NCBI GenBank assembly: GCA_044450785.1
Contig: JBIOJM010000041.1
Coordinates: 1 to 44,124, forward strand
DNA length: 44,124 nucleotides
Direction: 5' to 3'
Origin: JBIOJM01 sp044450785
Lineage (GTDB): Bacteria; Planctomycetota; Planctomycetia; Isosphaerales; Isosphaeraceae
Part shown: positions 31,802 to 39,977 of the stretch, one piece after another
Numbering within the stretch: the first letter of the stretch is position 1
How the letters are laid out: each line of letters opens with the position of its first letter
Position numbers and translations under genes: made by a program
The notes under the pieces: generated by a model
What the model was told of the DNA's origin: nothing
The model's input: only the letters and a program-made list of their open reading frames with translations
Databases searched by the model: none

Positions 31802-33298
31802 TCATGGATCCAGGGAGATTGTAACGATTCGACCGTTGTGGCAACGGGAGATATTGACGAGTATGCCATGTAAGCGGAGTTGAGGGGCAATGCGGCGCAG
31901 CTCGATGGCGAACGACGATGCTGACTTCGGCCAGCGGGGCAAGGCGGCAACCTTGTGACCCGCGAGCGAGGTGAGCAGTTCGAAGAGCCTGGATGGGGTC
32001 CCGTACCAACCGTTCAGGTCGGGGCCGTTCTCGAGCAGGGTGGCCGCCAGCGGCGAATCTTCGAGCTGTGTCATGGCCGCTTCCCGGCGATTGTCGTTGT
32101 AGTTTGAGAGAACCGTACCGGCCGGCAATCCCAGGCTTCGGCCGACTGCCTCGGCGAATGCGGCGAAGTCGGCCATGCGGGGCAATTCCGTCAGGTGGAC
32201 CGACGGCAGCTCGCGCAAGCCCCCCACGACGGCATCGAGCAGGCCTCCCAGGATGCGCGGATAGTCTTGGTTGAACGACGCCCAAAACTCCGTCTCGAGG
32301 CGGCGGTCGCCGGGAGCGATCGGCAGCAGGCTGAGGAAAACGGAGCGGTCGCTCAGGTCACCCCGCCCGACGAACTCCTCGATCCCGGTCAAGATCACGG
32401 GGCGTTGAGCGTGGATGACGCGCCGCTCGCCGTGGGTAAACGACGCGTGGCCCGCATAGCCTCCGGCGGTTGAGAGGATGCACAGGCCGTCGGACAGCCA
32501 ATCGGGCATCGCGGAGATATTGTCGTAGGCCAGCACCCAACCGTTGACGGCGGTGGCCATCAGGTCGCGGGTGTTTTGGGGCTGGGCGAACATGGGTGTG
32601 GCCTGGGGATCGATCAGCAGGCGAACGACCTTGGCCAGGGTGGTCTTGGTCGAGCCTTGCTCGCCGTAGAGGGCCAGGATGGGATAGGGGCCAACGGGAC
32701 GGAGCGCGGCGGCCATCCAGACGACCAGCAGGGTGAAATCACGGTCGATGACGTTGACGTATGGCCGGAGCAACTCGATCGCGCCCTCGCGGCTGGGCGT
32801 GGGGAGCGGCAGGTGCCCGTCGGGGCGACGAAAGTTGATGTGCGGGTTATTGACAATCGACCAGCCATCGGGGCCGATCTTGACGGCCTGGCCGCCGGGA
32901 TCGGCCAGGTCGAGGTAAAAGGCCGAGCCGTTGCCGTTGCGGTTGCCGTTGCCATTGGCATTGACATCGCCGTCTTGGCCGACGCGGATGAAGATTGACG
33001 GCGTGCCGCCCTCGAACCGTGCGGTGGCCTCGAGCTGAGCGAGGGCGCGGCGGATCGCCCAGTCCGAAGGGGTCTCGTGACAACTGCGGGCGTAGCCGTC
33101 TATCAGCCAGTCGCGGAATGCCGGCGACCTGATTGCATAAATCTCAGGGCGGCCGCCGACCAAGACGCGGGCGTGAAAGCGGCCGTCGGTCGACCGCAAG
33201 AACCCGGCCGTCTCGGTGAGACGCAGCAGCGCCTTGACCGGTCCTTCGTTCGCCAGGGGATTCTCGATCGTCGCATCAGATGCTGGAGCGGGGATCAT
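31802..33298 (-). CDS. Primase/helicase-type P-loop ATPase of a mobile element
   Basis: A 498-residue protein. The C-terminal two thirds is a P-loop ATPase like the helicase part of phage/plasmid/satellite primase-helicases: Walker A in YGEQGSTKTTLAKVVR, then LIDPQATPMFAQP and AVNGWVLAYDNISAMPDWL (Walker B-like), HGERRVIHAQRPVILTGI (sensor-like) and GRGDLSDRSVFLSL. The N-terminal 120 residues are not a recognisable primase domain, so it is shorter than primase-helicases of 700 or more residues. A short Asn/Gly repeat (GNGNRNGNG) near residue 120 joins the parts. It precedes the WXG operon by 300 bp on the same strand. Such genes mark phage satellites or integrative elements. Start at ATG 33298. 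Confidence 0.72.
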   Translation of the reverse strand: MIPAPASDATIENPLANEGPVKALLRLTETAGFLRSTDGRFHARVLVGGRPEIYAIRSPAFRDWLIDGYARSCHETPSDWAIRRALAQLEATARFEGGTPSIFIRVGQDGDVNANGNGNRNGNGSAFYLDLADPGGQAVKIGPDGWSIVNNPHINFRRPDGHLPLPTPSREGAIELLRPYVNVIDRDFTLLVVWMAAALRPVGPYPILALYGEQGSTKTTLAKVVRLLIDPQATPMFAQPQNTRDLMATAVNGWVLAYDNISAMPDWLSDGLCILSTAGGYAGHASFTHGERRVIHAQRPVILTGIEEFVGRGDLSDRSVFLSLLPIAPGDRRLETEFWASFNQDYPRILGGLLDAVVGGLRELPSVHLTELPRMADFAAFAEAVGRSLGLPAGTVLSNYNDNRREAAMTQLEDSPLAATLLENGPDLNGWYGTPSRLFELLTSLAGHKVAALPRWPKSASSFAIELRRIAPQLRLHGILVNISRCHNGRIVTISLDP

Positions 33299-33758
33299 CT
33301 TGTTTCAAACTCCGTGGCGGGTGGCGAGGTGTGGGTAGCCGTGTTCAGTTTTCAGTGTTCGGTTTTCAGTAAAGACGGGGAACTGTCTTCGCCGGCCGCC
33401 GACTTCTGGCCACTGAAAACTGAAAACTGAAAACTGAAAGAGGATGCACTCAATTGGATCGGCGTTTGTTGGAAGAATTTGCTTTCTTATGCGAAATCGT
33501 GTTTAGGCCGGCGAGAATGCCGTCGATAATTGGTTGTCGGCGTTTTGTTATGGCTTTCTTTAGCACGAATAGATCTCCGACTCTGGGCAAGCTCGCGCGA
33601 CGTTCCCGGTGGCCGGTAATCAGGGCATCTGAGTGCGACGTTCCGGACGAGACTTGAGCAAGCTTGTCGACGGCCTCGGTTGCGAGCGATTGCAGCCTCG
33701 CAGGTAGTCGGCAGGGTTTGTGGGTCGGAGTGTTGTCGACCGCACTGGGAGACGAACC
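33299..33758. other. 460-bp divergent region, A+T-richer, no confident gene
   Basis: Between the ATPase gene and the small helical-protein gene. It contains the inverted repeat at 33341-33440 and, from about 33450 to 33650, DNA less G+C-rich than its surroundings. A minus-strand frame ending near 33450 has a basic C-terminus (KKANSSNKRRSN), but most of it lies antisense to the helical-protein gene and no start is convincing, so no gene is called. Confidence 0.45.
33341..33440. repeat. Inverted repeat of TTTTCAG-type heptad units
   Basis: The left arm (33341-33370) reads as successive TTCAGTTTTCAGT-like units and the right arm (33411-33440) as ACTGAAAACTGAAAACTGAA, its reverse complement, with one 7-bp unit (TTTTCAG) repeated three to four times. 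About 40 bases of loop separate the arms. The same kind of TTTTCAG repeat is known in intergenic regions of planctomycete genomes (from memory). It could fold into a long hairpin. Confidence 0.8.
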
Positions 33759-34115
33759 ATGAGCGAAACTCAGGGGGCCTCTGGGGGAAGAAACGCGCGG
33801 AGAAGGCGCCTTAATCGGCTGACGGATCGCGCCCTGCGCGAGCGCTGGCGGATCGCCGAGGCCAGGCGCGATCTGTTGATCGAGCGGGTCTACCAGATCG
33901 TCGACGATTCCGAGGCCAAGCCCCGGGACGTGATCTCGGCGTTCAAGGCGATCCTGTCGGCGTGCAAGAACAACCTGCAAAGCGTCTCGACGGTCATCAA
34001 GGCCCGAGAGCACGAGGAACTGGAGGAGCGCGTGAAGGAGCTCGAGCGCAGTTACGGGATCGAGGAAGGATCGGGCGGGCGACATGATCGTGCGATCGGG
34101 GGATCGGCCGAGTGA
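33759..34115 (+). CDS. Small helical protein, 118 aa, beside the ATPase gene
   Basis: Function not recognised. The protein is strongly helical and basic at the N-terminus (RNARRRRLNRLTDRALRERW), with a second helical region (AKPRDVISAFKAILSACK) and a C-terminal coiled coil (AREHEELEERVKELERSYG). It looks like small DNA-binding or terminase-small-subunit-like proteins of phage remnants, but that is only a guess from shape. The ATG at 33759 is chosen; a longer GTG start at 33720 lacks conservation clues. It is divergent from the primase/helicase-type gene, 460 bp away, and may be part of the same element. Confidence 0.7.
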   Translation: MSETQGASGGRNARRRRLNRLTDRALRERWRIAEARRDLLIERVYQIVDDSEAKPRDVISAFKAILSACKNNLQSVSTVIKAREHEELEERVKELERSYGIEEGSGGRHDRAIGGSAE

Positions 34116-34272
34116 TTGAACGGGCCGGCGATGGCCCCGCGATGTGTCTTGAGGCACCCTGCGGGCACGGAGGCCCACTTCGCTGTGGAAACGGGTCAGG
34201 AGCCGTCAAGTCGAATCGACTCCCGACCCCTTTTCACCGCCGGATTGCTGGGCGGCTGCTGCAGGCGTCGGG

Positions 34273-34848
34273 TCAGGAAAACAGTCGGTCGACAGGCAAC
34301 CGCCAACCGGGAACGGCTGGTTCCGCGTCGGCCTGCTCGCCTTGGCTGAACAAGGTCGGTTGATCGGGTGAGTCCGCTCGATACTTTTGCACACACCGTG
34401 AGATCAGGTCCACGTCCCAGACGACCAAGGTTCCGGCGAGGAAGTAATCGGCTCGTTTGGCGGCCATCAACTTCTCAGCCGCTTCACCATAGTCCGACTT
34501 GCTTCTGACTTCAGCGGCGAAAGTCGGCACTCCCTCGACGAATCGCATCGGGTCATCGGGTAAAGGGCCGAGGTAGAAGGAAGCGTCCGGAGAAAAGGAC
34601 TCTCGTCCCGAGGGAAGTTCGGGTATGGCGAATCCCATAGTGTCGGTGAAGGCCACTCCATGACCGGTCAATTCGGCGTGGTCGTCCAGACTGCGGGCTA
34701 TCCGGAATGCGGCCCGGTTCGGTTGGTATCCGGTGAGCATCTGGTGAACGATCTTTCCGGCGATGAGCTCTGCTTTTCCGTCGACTTGGGCCAGGTCATC
34801 CAGGGTCGCCGGCCGAGTCGTGGGGGGCGGGACCGTGCTGATGCTCAT
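34273..34848 (-). CDS. Uma2-family (DUF820) endonuclease-like protein
   Basis: A 191-residue protein of the Uma2/DUF820 family, a PD-(D/E)XK nuclease fold abundant in planctomycetes and cyanobacteria. Seen are ELIAGKIVHQM near the N-terminus, SFSPDASFYLG (catalytic Asp), VPTFAAEVRSKSDYGE (E-x-R/K pair) and KLMAAKRADYFLAGTLVVWD, and the usual C-terminal PGWRLPVDRLF. AAGGAG sits 7 bases before the ATG at 34848. Biological role of these widespread genes is unsettled; mobile-element and DNA-transaction roles have been proposed. A 157-bp gap separates it from the small helical-protein gene. Confidence 0.88.
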   Translation of the reverse strand: MSISTVPPPTTRPATLDDLAQVDGKAELIAGKIVHQMLTGYQPNRAAFRIARSLDDHAELTGHGVAFTDTMGFAIPELPSGRESFSPDASFYLGPLPDDPMRFVEGVPTFAAEVRSKSDYGEAAEKLMAAKRADYFLAGTLVVWDVDLISRCVQKYRADSPDQPTLFSQGEQADAEPAVPGWRLPVDRLFS

Positions 34849-35449
34849 CTCCAGTCTCCTTGAAAGGGTGTCAGCCTGATGCTACAGCGTCGGCGGCGGG
34901 AGGACAATGCAGGGCTCAGGCGACCGGTGTGGGGCGTGTTTGGTCGACAGATTGACCGGTCTCGTCGATCTCGAGACTTCTCGCTGATCACCACCTGGTT
35001 TGGCGGAGCGAAACCGCGATCACCAGGCGGTTCGCCCCCTCACCCCATCCCTCTCCCCACAAGAGGGGCGAGGGCGACCGGTTTTCTCTTTCGCGTCGTA
35101 AGGTCAGAACGCCGTGGGCCTTTCATTTTTACCACCTCGCCCCCACGGGGAGAGGTCGGCCGCAGGCCGGGTGAGGGGGTCCGGGCGGTGGTGTTCAGCG
35201 TTGCATCAATTCTCGCAGAATCTTTGGGAATGATGGCGGAGATGGCGAGTCGACGAGGCGTCGAGGTGGGGCGGATCCGATGCGTGGACGGGCAGCGCGA
35301 AGCGGAGCCGGGCGAGGAACTGCCCGAGGAGGATCAGATCATTGTCCACGCGGCGGGCAAAGCGGTATTTTCTTGTCAGACTTCGCGGTCGGCATGCGGG
35401 ATAATCTCCGGAGGGCATCGGGTGATCATCTCCGGAAGAGGGGCGTGGC
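34849..35449. other. 600-bp region without gene, upstream of the sigma factor gene
   Basis: Between the divergent Uma2 and sigma factor genes. It contains the palindromic repeat at 35035-35179. A TTGTCA is followed 21 bases later by GATAAT near 35375-35405, but the spacing is too long for a standard promoter. No open frame shows recognisable content. Confidence 0.45.
35035..35179. repeat. Interspersed palindromic (REP-like) element
   Basis: The left part carries CCCCCTCACCCC and CCCTCTCCCC, the right part GGGGAGAGG and GGGTGAGGGGG, forming an inverted repeat of about 145 bp, with additional internal GGCCGCAGGCC near the right arm. This CCCTCACCC...CTCTCCCC/GGGTGAGGG pattern is a familiar dispersed bacterial palindrome (from memory). 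It is non-coding and may fold into a cruciform or mark an old insertion. Confidence 0.75.
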
Positions 35450-36058
35450 ATGGCTGGGGATTCGAAGACGACACTTTCCACGTTGACCGGCGACGCGATC
35501 CTCGCCGCGGCCGTCGATCGGCTGCGGCCCCGATTGGTGGCGATGATCCTGCGGCGGGTCAGCTCCAAGATGGCAGCTCGGATCGACCCGGAAGGGGTCG
35601 TTCACGATGCGTTCGTCCGCGCCCGGCCGCGGTGGCAGGCGCTTTCTCCCCAGCCGAAGGAAGTTGATGCCTGGGTCTACGGCCAGGTGCTCGACCGGCT
35701 CAGGGAACTGATCCGCGGAGCGATGGGACCGGAGCACGACGTGGATCGGGAAGTCGGCGGGGCGGAGGGGTTCGCGGCACGCCTGGCCGAGCAGCTTGTC
35801 GATTCCCACACCGGTCCCAATACGGCCGTCTCCCGGGCTGAGCGTCACGAGGTGGTTCGCGCGGCCCTCGACAAGCTGGATCCCACCGACCGGGAGATCC
35901 TCTGCTTGCGCTACTTCGACGGTTTGAGCTTCCCCCAGATCGGTGCGATCCTGGGCCTGACGGAAAACACCGCCAACAGGCGCGCCCTCCGGGCAGCCGT
36001 GAAATTCCGAACGTTGATCCCGACCGCCTTCCGTCCTCCCGGGGCACGCCAGTCATGA
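35450..36058 (+). CDS. ECF-like RNA polymerase sigma factor (planctomycete type)
   Basis: A 202-residue sigma-70-family factor. Region 2 is recognised in RIDPEGVVHDAFVRAR, followed by VDAWVYGQVLDRLRELI. Region 4 is in LDKLDPTDREILCLRYFDGL, SFPQIGAILGLTENTANRRA, with the full helix-turn-helix. AGAGGGG lies about 8 bases before the ATG. Its stop codon overlaps the start of the Ser/Thr kinase gene (ATGA at 36055-36058), the coupling typical of the planctomycete sigma-kinase pairs in which the kinase is thought to control the sigma factor. It is intact here, unlike the kinase and unlike the copy at 23.3 kb. Confidence 0.9.
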   Translation: MAGDSKTTLSTLTGDAILAAAVDRLRPRLVAMILRRVSSKMAARIDPEGVVHDAFVRARPRWQALSPQPKEVDAWVYGQVLDRLRELIRGAMGPEHDVDREVGGAEGFAARLAEQLVDSHTGPNTAVSRAERHEVVRAALDKLDPTDREILCLRYFDGLSFPQIGAILGLTENTANRRALRAAVKFRTLIPTAFRPPGARQS

Positions 36059-39000
36059 TCACCGCACCGAGCAACTCAGAGAGCTCAATTCCGGAACTGA
36101 TCCAGCGCTTCGAGCAGGAATTGCTCGAGGCCGCCGACCCCCAGGTTGTGCTGGAGCGGTACCAGTCGCTGCACCCGGAGATGGCCGGGACGTTCCGCGA
36201 GCTGGCCGAAGCGGTCAGGATGCTTCAGGAGACCCCCCGTCCGGCCCGCGCCGGAAAACGGGTCTGCCGGCAGCGAGTCCAGCAGCCCGAGGCGGTTCGG
36301 TCCGTACCGGGTCGTCCGGTCGATCGGCCGGGGCGGCATGGGCGAAGTGTATGAGGCGGTCGAGGAGCCGCTCGCGCGGCGCGTGGCGGTCAAGACGATC
36401 CGCCGGAGTCAGGCGACCAGTGCCAGCCTGCTGCTCCGGTTCGACCGCGAGCGGCGAACGCTGGCCCGGTTGCACCACACGAACGTTGTGCCGATTTTCG
36501 CCACCGGTTGCGAGGGGGACCTGCTCTACTTCGCCATGCCTTATCTCTCCGGGGCCTCGCTCGGCCAGGTGATCAAGACGGCCCGCTCGCACGAGTCGTC
36601 AGGCAACGGCCTGGCCAGCTCGTCGTTCGAAGAGCTGCTGCAGGAGGCGCAGTCGCGAAGTTCGTCCGCGTCGGCGGATCCAGAGGTACCCGGCGACGAG
36701 CAACCCAGACCCGTCACGCTCGGTGTAACCGAGCCCGTGGCCAAGGGTTTGCCCGAAGGTCCGTCGTCCTCGACTCGAGGGCCGGGTGTCCAACTCCTTT
36801 CAAAGTCCTACATCCGCACTGTGGTCCAGGTGATGGCCGCTGTCGCCGAGGGAATTCACCACGCTCACGAGGCGGGGGTCATCCACCGCGACCTGAAACC
36901 CTCGAACATCATGGTCGAAACCAGCGGGCACGCCTGGGTACTCGACTTCGGCCTCGCCGCTCTCAAGGCCACCAGCGGCGCTGCACCGGTAGCTTTCGCA
37001 TTCACACCGTCCGGCGCGGAACCCGACGCCAGCCTGACCGCGGGCCCGGTTGGCACACCGCCGTATATGGCCCCTGAACAGCACGGGGGGGGCAAACAGG
37101 CCGACGCCCACTCCGACGTCTGGGGCGTGGGCGTGACCCTCTACGAGCTGCTGACGCTCCAGCGCGCCTTCGCCACTGGCAAGGCCGTTCTGGACACTGA
37201 CCCGCCTCCTCCGCTTCAGCTCAACCCCGCACTGGACCGTGACCTGGAGGCGGTCGTTCTCAAAACCATGAGAAAGGACCCCGCGCAGCGCTACTCAACC
37301 GCCCAGGCCCTGGCTGATGACCTGAAACACTGGCTTCGACGCGAGCCGGTTTCCGCGCGACCCGCGGCTATACCGCGGCGCCTCATGCTCTGGTCGCGGC
37401 GGAGCCCGGGATGGGCCGCAGCGTCCCTGATCATGACACTGGCGATGCTGGGTGCCGGTGTGGGAGGCACCGAGTACTACCGAATGCAGGCGCAGGCGAG
37501 GGAACGACAGCTTCAACTCCTGGACATTCAGCGCATTGCCCAGAGCGATCATTTCCAGGGCTGGTCCAAGAAAATCCGGGACCGGATCTCCGGATTAACG
37601 TGGAAACCTGAGGAGCGCGGGGCCGTTCAGGCCCAGGCCGCGGCCTCGCTCTCCGGGTTCGATACCAGCCTTGAAAAGGAACACCGGATCTTCGCCCAGT
37701 CGCTGGCGTTCGCGCCCGAAGGGCGGCTCTGGATGGGCCACACCGGCGATGGTCCCCGGCGATGGAACCCCGAGACCGACCGGCTGGAAACATGGCCACT
37801 CGAATTGAGCGGACCGTTGGCGATTCGTCCCGACGGCTCGCCCTGGCAAATCGGGCCGACCTTTACCGAGCCGGACCGACCCGATCGGCTTCCCCTCGAC
37901 CCCCGGCCCAACCCGTACTTCCCTCTCCAACTCCTCGACGTGGAGCGACAAAAGATCATCCGCACACTTTCCGATCCCGTGGAGGGGGGCTCTCGCCTTC
38001 TGGCCTGGACTCTCGCGCCTGAGGGCTCACGGGCGGCCGCGACTGTTCTTGATCCAAAAGGGGAGCAACTTCTCCTCATCTGGGACGCGGACTCGGGCAA
38101 GTTGCTCCACCGGCGCTCATGTCGTATAGCACCCGATTCCCCCGCGCTGCCGCGCCCCGGCCTGGCCTTTTCACCTGACGCCGGCCTTCTCGCGATCTGG
38201 GACGGATCGGGTTGGGTCGATCTGTGGAGCGTGTCCGATGGACAGACGGCCGCGAGCTTTCGGGTTCAGAACGCCATCCATTGTGTCGCCTTCGGCCAGA
38301 ACCAATGGTACACGGAAGCCCCGCGCACGACGGCCGAGCGATGGATGATTGCCGTCGGCGGCACCGATGGCCTGATCACACTGTGGAACCCCGCAAGTCG
38401 AGGCACATGGCAACTGCTCCGCGCACCGGGTCTCGAGATCCTCACCCTCGCATTCAGTGAAGATGGCACCTTGCTGGCCTCGGCAGGGCACTCAGGTCCC
38501 GGCTGTCTCTGGGACGTCGCCACGGGGCAACGTCTCGTCGAGTTTCACACTCAACACTATACGATGGCTCTGGCTTTCAGCCCCGACGGCACACGCCTCG
38601 CAAGCAGTTACTAGTATCCCTTTGAAACGACACCAGCCTTGCGTCCGGGAACACGGATCTTGGCGCTGGATTCAGGTCGCGGGATTCGTCAGCTTCGGGG
38701 CCTCCCCGGTTCAGTTATGCAGGTGGTCTTTTCACGTGACGGAAAGCGTCTGGCCGCCCTCTCCGACAATTGGTGGACGGGCGTCTGGAACCGCGATACC
38801 GGGCGACTTGTCCGACTCTGCTACGTTCCGCGAGGACAGTTTACTGGCAACGCCGACCTTGCTTTCAGCCCCGACGCACGATCACTTGCGGTTTCAGCCG
38901 GGAATACGGCGACTCTCTGGAATGTGGAGTCAGGCGCGGCGCGGCGCTGGCAGCTCCCCTGGGGCCTGGCCGACGCGATCGCCTTCCCCGACGCCGAGCA

Positions 39001-39676
39001 CCTGATGTTGATGCGTGTCGAGGTTCGCGACGGCTCACGTCCGCCGGATTCTCAGGCGCCCCCAATGAGCTATCCTCGCGTCTGCGTCATTCGCAACCTG
39101 CTGGGACGTAATCCCAAAGAGCCCGTGAAGACGATCATCGACCTGAACTGGGGCGTGAAAGAAATCGAGGCGTCCCCTGATGGAACCCACTTCCTGGTCG
39201 ATGGTCGTGGCGGAGCGGATGAACTGAACCTCAGCCGGCAGGTTCGGGCCTATCAAGTGGACGGTACGTTCGTGAGCGAGATCCTGCCCAAGATCCCGTT
39301 GGACCCGGCAAACGGCAAGTTCACATTCGATCCCACGGGTCGACTTCTTATTCACTACCCGAAAGATCAGCCGGTCCTGTTCGAGCTTCCCTCACTCCGA
39401 TTCATGGGGCCGACACCGATCACCCTCATTTCTGGCGTCTCTCAAGATGCTCAACTGTGGGTAGGCTACGCGTTTGACGAAGGAGGTCGCCCTCAGATCT
39501 ACGACCGGGACGGCAAGGTTTTGCTCGACCGGATTCCAGGAGCAGTGGACACCGTACACTTCAGTCCCGACCTCGACGGCCGCTACTTGATCTGGGGGAA
39601 CCGGTTGGGGGCGGTGTGCGTGGCCGATCTCGTCGAGGTCCGGCGTCGGCTGACTGAGATAGGGCTGGGTTGGTAG
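36055..39676 (+). pseudogene. Ser/Thr kinase with WD40-like C-terminus, broken by a frameshift and an amber codon
   Basis: Reads as one receptor-like kinase of about 1200 residues interrupted twice. The N-terminal frame from ATG 36055 (SIPELIQRFEQELLEAADP) shifts frame near 36233-36238, where six C's appear to replace five. The rest, in the new frame, has IGRGGMGEVYEA, VAVKTIR, HRDLKPSNIMV, VLDFGLAAL, GTPPYMAPEQ and a roughly 90-residue Ser-rich insert before the catalytic loop, then a transmembrane helix (about 37411-37470) and WD40-like blades. An in-frame TAG at 38612-38614 then interrupts a blade (RLASSY-stop-YPFETTP), and the same frame continues to 39676 with further blades (VVFSRDGKRLAALS, LAFSPDARSLAVSAG). 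A third downstream restart could be TTG at 38639. The kinase parts are complete, so it may be recently inactivated. Confidence 0.85.
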
Positions 39677-39977
39677 GCCAAACGCCCCAGATCTCGGCGG
39701 TTGTCGGAGCCGCTCATTCCGCGCCCGACGCCAAGGAATGTGCCCTCCAGGACAGGTGCCTGGTGAGGTACCAGACGTTCTTGGCTTATTCCGACATCCG
39801 AACGACGCACAACTGGGCATTCGTGGAATATCAGAAGTTTCTTGTCAGAGGAGCTGGTCGTCTCGCGGGCATTCTAATGGGGCCAAACCCAACAGTGTCA
39901 GTTTTGGGTTAAGGTCAAGTACGGCCTCACCAACTTCGAACCAGCCTCGGGCGCACGCTCATTGGAGGAATCGGCAG
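39677..39977. other. Gap upstream of giant protein gene, with hairpin at 39886-39910
   Basis: About 300 bp with no convincing gene; an 80-codon open frame here shows no coding bias or recognisable sequence. AACCCAA (39886-39892) pairs with TTGGGTT (39904-39910), leaving an 11-base loop, which could be a transcription terminator of the kinase unit, although without a T-run. The rest carries the promoter region expected for the downstream gene. Confidence 0.4.

Noticed and set aside
33450..34178. A 242-codon minus-strand frame
   Set aside because: Most of it is antisense to the small helical protein gene, which has better coding character; only the last part, near 33450-33650, remained doubtful.
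36230..36245. Programmed +1 frameshift in the kinase
   Set aside because: A single C-run without a slippery-site, stop codon in the zero frame or stimulatory structure at that point, and a second lesion downstream make inactivation or sequencing error more likely.
36055..36354. A separate 99-aa protein downstream of the sigma factor
   Set aside because: Its first 60 residues are the normal N-terminus of the kinase; after the C-run it turns into out-of-frame sequence, so it is a part of the broken kinase gene.
39670..39912. An 80-aa open frame after the kinase
   Set aside because: Irregular codon use, no domain, no ribosome binding site, and it ends in a probable terminator hairpin.
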